A stretch of DNA of 8,589 nt, taken from an uncultured Bacteroidales bacterium. Lineage in GTDB: Bacteria > Bacteroidota > Bacteroidia > Bacteroidales > Muribaculaceae. This document shows positions 5,348-8,589 of this stretch, in pieces; the first letter of the stretch is position 1; every line of letters starts with the position of its first letter. Location of the stretch: assembly GCA_958418815.1 (NCBI GenBank), contig CATZGB010000067.1, forward strand, positions 1 through 8,589, given 5' to 3'. Under the pieces are notes generated by a model that was not told the origin of the DNA, made no database searches, and worked only from the letters and a program-made list of their open reading frames with translations. The translations under genes and the position numbers were made by a program.

Positions 5348-5797
5348 ATGAAATCATCTGAGAATTTTACCGAGGCTATCCGCAACTATCTCGATAGCCG
5401 TGCAGAGAGCGACAATCTGTTTGCTATCCGCTATGCAGACCCCTCCAAGTCCCTTTCTGAGTGCTGTCAGTTCATACTGAACGAAGTCAAGCGTCAAGGG
5501 GTCAGCGTAATGACCAACGATGAGGTATTTTCACTCGCCACGCATTATTGGGATGGCGACTGCACCGCAGATGAAATCGGCAAACCCACAAACTGCAAGG
5601 TGGTAATCTCCAAAGACCAACTCACCGAGGAGGATAAAGCCGAACTCAAAGAGCAGGCAATGGAGCAATACAAGGAGGAGCAACTCCGAGAAATCAGACG
5701 GCAGTCAGCTCCGAAGGCTCAACCCAAGCCGACCGCCACCGCTCCCAAAGCCGGAGCAGAGATTGACTCTATCCCCAACCTATTTGATGAGTTCTAA
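5348..5797 (+). CDS. PcfK-like protein
   Basis: This 149-residue protein begins MKSSENFTEAIRNYLDSRAESDNLFAIRYADPSKS and continues SECCQFILNEVKRQG, then HYWDGDCTADEIGKPTNCKVVI, the layout of the PcfK family named after a pCF10 conjugative plasmid gene. The C-terminal third is a charged helix (about 90-121) and a Pro/Ala linker ending in IDSIPNLFDEF, a possible short partner-binding motif. No activity is established. PcfK genes in Bacteroidales almost always sit directly upstream of pcfJ on mobile elements, as here (14 bases). The frame is open back to 5243, but that start would overlap the preceding gene, and family similarity starts at ATG 5348. Confidence 0.88.
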   Translation: MKSSENFTEAIRNYLDSRAESDNLFAIRYADPSKSLSECCQFILNEVKRQGVSVMTNDEVFSLATHYWDGDCTADEIGKPTNCKVVISKDQLTEEDKAELKEQAMEQYKEEQLREIRRQSAPKAQPKPTATAPKAGAEIDSIPNLFDEF

Positions 5798-5811
5798 ACA
5801 CCCCCAAGACG

Positions 5812-7101
5812 ATGAAACCGAGAAATAAGAAACAACAGCATATAGTGGAACTGAGTGGGCGACTTCGCCCGCTCACCACTCCCCAAATGAATTGGGCACT
5901 CAACTCAACTGTCAGTCACTATGGCTACCGACTGAAATCCGGAATGTGTACCTGTATGAAATGCGGTCACGAGTGGTTTGAGACCCGCAAAGGAATGTGT
6001 TTATGCCCCGAATGTGGCACACAGATAGAAATCAAGGACACCAAAGAGCGTGTTATCCGTGACAAGTCCTATTTCAATGTAATCACCACCATTGAGGACT
6101 ATCAAGTAGTAAGAATGTTCCTGATGATGGTTGAAATGCGCAAGGGTATGAAGGTGAAACCTGCCTATCTTGAAATCGGTCAGTATTTTATTGACCCCAA
6201 GGGCAACAAGACCGTAGTAGGTTTGCAGAGGACACTCGGCTACTACATCGACTCTTTCGCTTTCGGTTCACCATTGGAGATAAGGAACGACAACGATGCT
6301 TTCAATCACATAGCCGACCAATGGGTTTACCCCCGCATCAAGGTCACTGACACTATCAAGCGCAACGGGTTCAAAGGCAGTTGCCACCATATCCACCCCG
6401 TGACTTTGTTTCAAGAGTTGCTGACCAACCCTAAAGCTGAGACTCTGATGAAAGCCAATGACATTGAGTTGCTCCGATACCTTTGCACAAGACCTGCCTA
6501 TAAGTCTGATATTGACAAGTATTGGAACACGATAAAGATAGCCAAGCGCAACGGATATAAGTTCAAGGACGTTAGAATGTGGTTTGACTATATCAAGATG
6601 TTGGAGCGTATGGGCAAAGACCTAAATTCCCCCTCGCTGATAGCACCTCAAGACCTCAAAACCGCCCACGATGAATATGTGGAAAAGGTCAATCGCCAGA
6701 GGGTAAAGGAACAGAAGGAAGCCAACCGCAAGAAAGCGGAGGCTGACCAAGTCAAGTTTGAGGAACTGAAAGGCAGATACATAGGTTTGTCTATGACTGA
6801 CGGCACAATCAGACTCCACACACTTGACAGCGTTGCCGAATACTACGATGAAGGTACAAAGCAACACATCTGTGTAGGTTCATCCGGCTACTACCTCAAA
6901 GAAGATACGCTTGTGTTCACCGCCACAATGGGAGGCAGAACAATCGCCACAGTAGAAATCTCTCTCAAAGACTTCTCAATCATCCAATGCAGAGCATTTG
7001 CCAACGGAGTCTGCGAATATGCAGAGCAGATAGCCGGTATCATCAACGCCAACAAGAAGATGATAGCAGAACGGACTGAAAGTCGACGAGTTTCCGCTTA
7101 A
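5812..7101 (+). CDS. PcfJ-like protein with N-terminal zinc ribbon
   Basis: This 429-residue protein is of the PcfJ family. After TPQMNWALN (23-31), two pairs of cysteines form a zinc ribbon: CMKC at 48-51 and CPEC at 65-68, with extra C46 and C63. The middle (about 75-270) is a predicted mixed region specific to the family. A lysine/glutamate-rich, coiled-coil-like stretch (about 285-325, VEKVNRQRVKEQKEANRKKAEAD) leads into the C-terminal PcfJ domain with GTKQHICVGSSGYYL and the final GVCEYAEQIAGIINANKK. Function is unknown; nucleic-acid binding is an inference from the ribbon. The gene ends before a strong terminator. No conjugation, relaxase or integrase gene flanks it, so this is a detached module. 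The ORF looks complete. Confidence 0.9.
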   Translation: MKPRNKKQQHIVELSGRLRPLTTPQMNWALNSTVSHYGYRLKSGMCTCMKCGHEWFETRKGMCLCPECGTQIEIKDTKERVIRDKSYFNVITTIEDYQVVRMFLMMVEMRKGMKVKPAYLEIGQYFIDPKGNKTVVGLQRTLGYYIDSFAFGSPLEIRNDNDAFNHIADQWVYPRIKVTDTIKRNGFKGSCHHIHPVTLFQELLTNPKAETLMKANDIELLRYLCTRPAYKSDIDKYWNTIKIAKRNGYKFKDVRMWFDYIKMLERMGKDLNSPSLIAPQDLKTAHDEYVEKVNRQRVKEQKEANRKKAEADQVKFEELKGRYIGLSMTDGTIRLHTLDSVAEYYDEGTKQHICVGSSGYYLKEDTLVFTATMGGRTIATVEISLKDFSIIQCRAFANGVCEYAEQIAGIINANKKMIAERTESRRVSA

Positions 7102-7148
7102 GATAACAATGACGAGTCAAAAAGAGCATAGCCAATGCCATATCAACG

Positions 7149-7189
7149 ATGAAGGTGGCGGAGCATAAGACCTCCGTCACCTTCATTTT
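7149..7189 (+). terminator. Strong Rho-independent terminator of the pcfK-pcfJ operon
   Basis: TGAAGGTGGCGGAG (7150-7163) pairs with CTCCGTCACCTTCA (7172-7185). That is 14 bp with one G-U pair, extended by A7149-T7186, with an 8-base loop. TTTT follows (7186-7189). A 24-codon frame starting at the ATG 7149 runs through it, but the hairpin explains the sequence. Confidence 0.8.
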
Positions 7190-7191
7190 GC

Positions 7192-7218
7192 CAAAAATTT
7201 CGGCCGCCAAAAGGCGGC
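7192..7218 (-). terminator. Terminator of the DJ-1/PfpI gene
   Basis: On the minus strand, GCCGCC (7218-7213) and GGCGGC (7208-7203) form a perfect stem with a TTTT loop. CGAAATTTTT follows (7202-7193). It begins 9 bases past the stop of the DJ-1 gene and faces the pcfJ terminator, so the two operons converge on back-to-back terminators. Confidence 0.7.
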
Positions 7219-7227
7219 GTTGAGGCT

Positions 7228-7872
7228 TTAACTATTGCATCCGCAGGTACAATTATCATCGCATCTGCAATTGGCTATCACCATACCTTCTCGGAGTGCC
7301 TTCTCCATATCCGGACCCTTTGCCTTGCGAACAATGGCAAGTGCGAATTCGAGGGTTGTTCCGGGACCCTTTGAGGTTATAAGACGGTCTCCGATTACCA
7401 CTGGCTCCTCAGAGTATATCCCGCCATTATTTTCAAAGTATTCTTTGAGGAACGGATAACCGGTGGCTTTTACCCCGTTGATGATACCGAGCGGACCAAG
7501 CACCAGAGCCGGAGCGGCGCATATAGCGGCGATGTTGCCTCCTTTTTTCCAATGGGCTTTCACAAGCTCGCTCAGCTTTTCGTCAAGGTTTACCGCATCC
7601 TCCGATTTATCGGCACCGGGGAATATGAGCCAGTCTATCCGGTCGGGGGACAAATCAGAAACACTCATGTCTGCAACGATAAGGTTGCCTGTGGCTCCTT
7701 TTACAAGTCTGTTCTCTGTCATAGAGACGGTGAATACCTCCATCCCGGCACGTCGCATGACATCGACGGGTGCCAGAGCCTCGATTTCATCGAAGCCTGT
7801 TCCAAGCATCACGAACACAGCCTTGCCTGAAGGTTGAGCCGATGCTGGAATGCTGATATTGATTTCAGTCAT
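7228..7872 (-). CDS. DJ-1/PfpI family protein with cysteine-rich tail
   Basis: This 214-residue cytoplasmic protein has the DJ-1 fold and aligns by eye along its length with human DJ-1. GFDEIEALAPVDVMRRAG contains E31 (equivalent to DJ-1 E18), and AAICAAP has the nucleophile-elbow cysteine C118 (DJ-1 C106). SKGPGTTLEFALAIV (167-181) is the conserved C-terminal block. The DJ-1 histidine is replaced by Y139 (GYP), and the usual PGG is PGA (86-88). Family roles include glyoxalase- or deglycase-type chemistry and oxidative-stress protection; the exact reaction here is uncertain. An extra C-terminal tail (202-214) has five cysteines as CxC...CxCxC, unlike typical members. Divergent from an HxlR regulator with an overlapping control region. 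Confidence 0.88.
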   Translation of the reverse strand: MTEINISIPASAQPSGKAVFVMLGTGFDEIEALAPVDVMRRAGMEVFTVSMTENRLVKGATGNLIVADMSVSDLSPDRIDWLIFPGADKSEDAVNLDEKLSELVKAHWKKGGNIAAICAAPALVLGPLGIINGVKATGYPFLKEYFENNGGIYSEEPVVIGDRLITSKGPGTTLEFALAIVRKAKGPDMEKALREGMVIANCRCDDNCTCGCNS

Positions 7873-7874
7873 AA

Positions 7875-7906
7875 TTTGTGGGTTTATTATGTTTGTGTTA
7901 ACTTTG
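7875..7906 (+). promoter_or_regulatory. Promoter directed toward the HxlR gene
   Basis: TTTG (7875-7878), a 20-base spacer and TAACTTTG (7899-7906) give a full match to the Bacteroidetes consensus. The expected start near 7912 leaves about 115 bases of leader before hxlR. That leader contains the opposing promoter and the candidate operator. Confidence 0.6.
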
Positions 7907-7936
7907 CAAAGGATAACTGCTACCCTTTGGATAGCG

Positions 7937-7967
7937 CAAAGTTATATATCAAAATATTTCTATGCAA
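7937..7967 (-). promoter_or_regulatory. Promoter of the DJ-1/PfpI gene
   Basis: On the minus strand, TTG (7967-7965), a 20-base spacer and TAACTTTG (7944-7937) fit the consensus. It faces the rightward promoter, so both RNAs overlap at their 5' ends. TAACTTTGC (7899-7907) and GCAAAGTTA (7936-7944) are thus a perfect 9-bp inverted repeat. Confidence 0.65.
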
Positions 7968-7969
7968 GA

Positions 7970-7996
7970 GGTTACTTCCAAAGTAGCCACTTACTT
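7970..7996. promoter_or_regulatory. Candidate HxlR operator with three half-sites
   Basis: GGTTACTT (7970-7977) and AAGTAGCC (7981-7988) form an inverted repeat with one mismatch and a 3-base spacer. A further ACTTACTT (7989-7996) adds a third half-site. The TACTT/AAGTA symmetry suits the winged-helix dimer encoded downstream. The site borders the -33 element of the DJ-1 promoter. Confidence 0.5.
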
Positions 7997-8025
7997 CAAA
8001 CTCACTTTTAGTCAGTATCAGACAG

Positions 8026-8394
8026 ATGAAGACCGAAAAAATTTCAGAAAAATATTCATGTGTCACCACGTGCCCCATGAGGAACGTGATAGCACACTTC
8101 GCCAACAAGTGGTCGATGCTCCTGCTTGTCATACTTGACGAGTTCGGCGTAATGCGTTTCAACGAATTGTCAAGGGCAATCCCCGATATATCTCCGAAGG
8201 TATTGTCAGGACATCTGAAAACACTTGAATCAGTCGGATTGGTAAAGCGCATTCTATATGCCGAGGTGCCTCCTCGCACAGAATACGAGTTGACCGATTT
8301 GGGCAGAACTCTTATACCCATACTCAATCAACTCTCGGAATGGGGTCGCAATAATTTGAAGGAGGTCAAACGTAATTTGACTAAATGGAGTTGA
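8026..8394 (+). CDS. HxlR-family winged-helix regulator with N-terminal redox-type cysteines
   Basis: This 122-residue protein contains the HxlR core: CPMRNVIAHFANKWSMLLL (16-34), a helix-turn-helix around FNELSRAIPDISPKVLSGHLKTLE (45-68) and the wing VPPRTEYELTDLG (81-93). C12 and C16 precede the first helix. C16 is at the place where HxlR-type sensors such as HypR and YodB keep the cysteine that reacts with electrophiles or oxidants. The start ATG lies after the candidate operator. It is transcribed divergently from the DJ-1/PfpI gene, an arrangement that suggests it controls that gene and itself. The minus-strand frame at 7920-8327 is its antisense shadow. Confidence 0.92.
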   Translation: MKTEKISEKYSCVTTCPMRNVIAHFANKWSMLLLVILDEFGVMRFNELSRAIPDISPKVLSGHLKTLESVGLVKRILYAEVPPRTEYELTDLGRTLIPILNQLSEWGRNNLKEVKRNLTKWS

Positions 8395-8512
8395 TTACAT
8401 CCTGTAATTTGCCAAGGAAGCGAGAGGCATGGGCACCGTCCACATCGCTTTCCAGCACCATGTAATAGCGCACTTACGGACGCATCGACTCTCTCGGTTG
8501 ATAAATTCTCAT
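8381..8512 (-). pseudogene. Small broken reading frame, unrecognised
   Basis: One minus-strand frame reads MRIYQPRESMRP, then TAA (8476-8474), and continues in the same frame with VRYYMVLESDVDGAHASRFL, ending with TAG at 8383-8381. Protein-like sequence on both sides of a single in-frame stop suggests a small gene broken by a nonsense change, or a gene fragment. It overlaps the 3' end of the HxlR gene by 14 bases in antisense. No family is recognised, and chance cannot be excluded. Confidence 0.25.
8394..8411 (+). terminator. Weak terminator-like hairpin after the HxlR gene
   Basis: ATTACA (8394-8399) and TGTAAT (8403-8408) form a perfect 6-bp stem with a TCC loop. TTTG follows on the plus strand. 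It begins at the last base of the HxlR stop codon. The stem is short and AT-rich, so the call is weak. Confidence 0.28.
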
Positions 8513-8542
8513 CAGTTTTTTTGGGAGAGACCTGCTTTGCTC

Positions 8543-8589
8543 TTAATCTTCAAACCAGTAGTCAATATCGGGATTATACTTTTGGCCGA
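8543..8589 (-). CDS. C-terminal end of a gene truncated by the window edge
   Basis: Fourteen codons ending at TAA (8545-8543) read GQKYNPDIDYWFED. The acidic, aromatic sequence looks like a genuine protein C-terminus, and the other two minus-strand frames are less protein-like. Too little is present to identify the family. The remainder lies to the right of the window. Confidence 0.45.
   Translation of the reverse strand, partial: GQKYNPDIDYWFED

Noticed and set aside
7235..7837. Plus-strand frames of 74, 124 and 92 codons
   Set aside because: All are antisense to the DJ-1/PfpI gene, whose active-site motifs fix the coding strand.
7920..8327. 135-codon minus-strand frame
   Set aside because: Antisense to the HxlR gene and running through the promoter region; no domain recognised.
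1..8589. CRISPR array or insertion sequence
   Set aside because: No regularly spaced repeats with unique spacers, no transposase frame and no terminal inverted repeats are visible.

Overview
The window looks like accessory DNA from a Bacteroidales bacterium (Bacteroides or a close relative). Five putative promoters fit the Bacteroidetes sigma-ABfr pattern (TTG or TTTG, 19-20 bases, TAnnTTTG). Most start codons lack a clear Shine-Dalgarno sequence. Several families present (PcfK/PcfJ pair, AbiEi with its AbiEii toxin, DUF169, DUF2269-like and DUF4405-like proteins) are common on Bacteroidales mobile or variable DNA. No integrase, relaxase or transposase gene is visible, so the type of element cannot be named.

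Layout. Bases 1-539 hold no convincing gene. They carry two terminator-like hairpins, two short tandem direct repeats, a fragment resembling the 3' end of a tRNA or tmRNA, and a consensus leftward promoter followed by an attenuator-like hairpin. Bases 540-2202 (minus strand) encode a type IV AbiEi/AbiEii toxin-antitoxin operon with an inverted-repeat operator between its promoter and start codon. Bases 2264-2734 hold an AT-rich palindrome and a more GC-rich, frameshifted remnant of an unrecognised gene. Bases 2735-4792 (minus) form a tightly overlapping four-gene operon: MarR regulator, DUF169 protein, DUF2269-like membrane protein and DUF4405-like cytochrome-b-type membrane protein. The last of these appears frameshifted at a homopolymer near its C-terminus. 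The MarR promoter carries a perfect 24-bp palindrome and seems to give a leaderless or nearly leaderless mRNA.

Bases 5124-7101 (plus) form a three-gene operon: a 70-residue membrane protein, PcfK-like and PcfJ-like. It ends at a strong terminator that faces the terminator of a convergent DJ-1/PfpI gene (7228-7872, minus). That gene is divergent from an HxlR-family regulator (8026-8394, plus). The shared intergenic region has two face-to-face promoters and a HxlR-type half-site cluster, suggesting an electrophile or oxidative-stress switch. The right edge has a small broken reading frame and the last 14 codons of another minus-strand gene.

The best candidate for an undescribed system is the MarR-controlled DUF169/DUF2269/DUF4405 operon: a soluble cysteine-containing protein coupled to two small four-helix membrane proteins, one with a heme-binding-like histidine pattern. 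Its function cannot be read from sequence alone.
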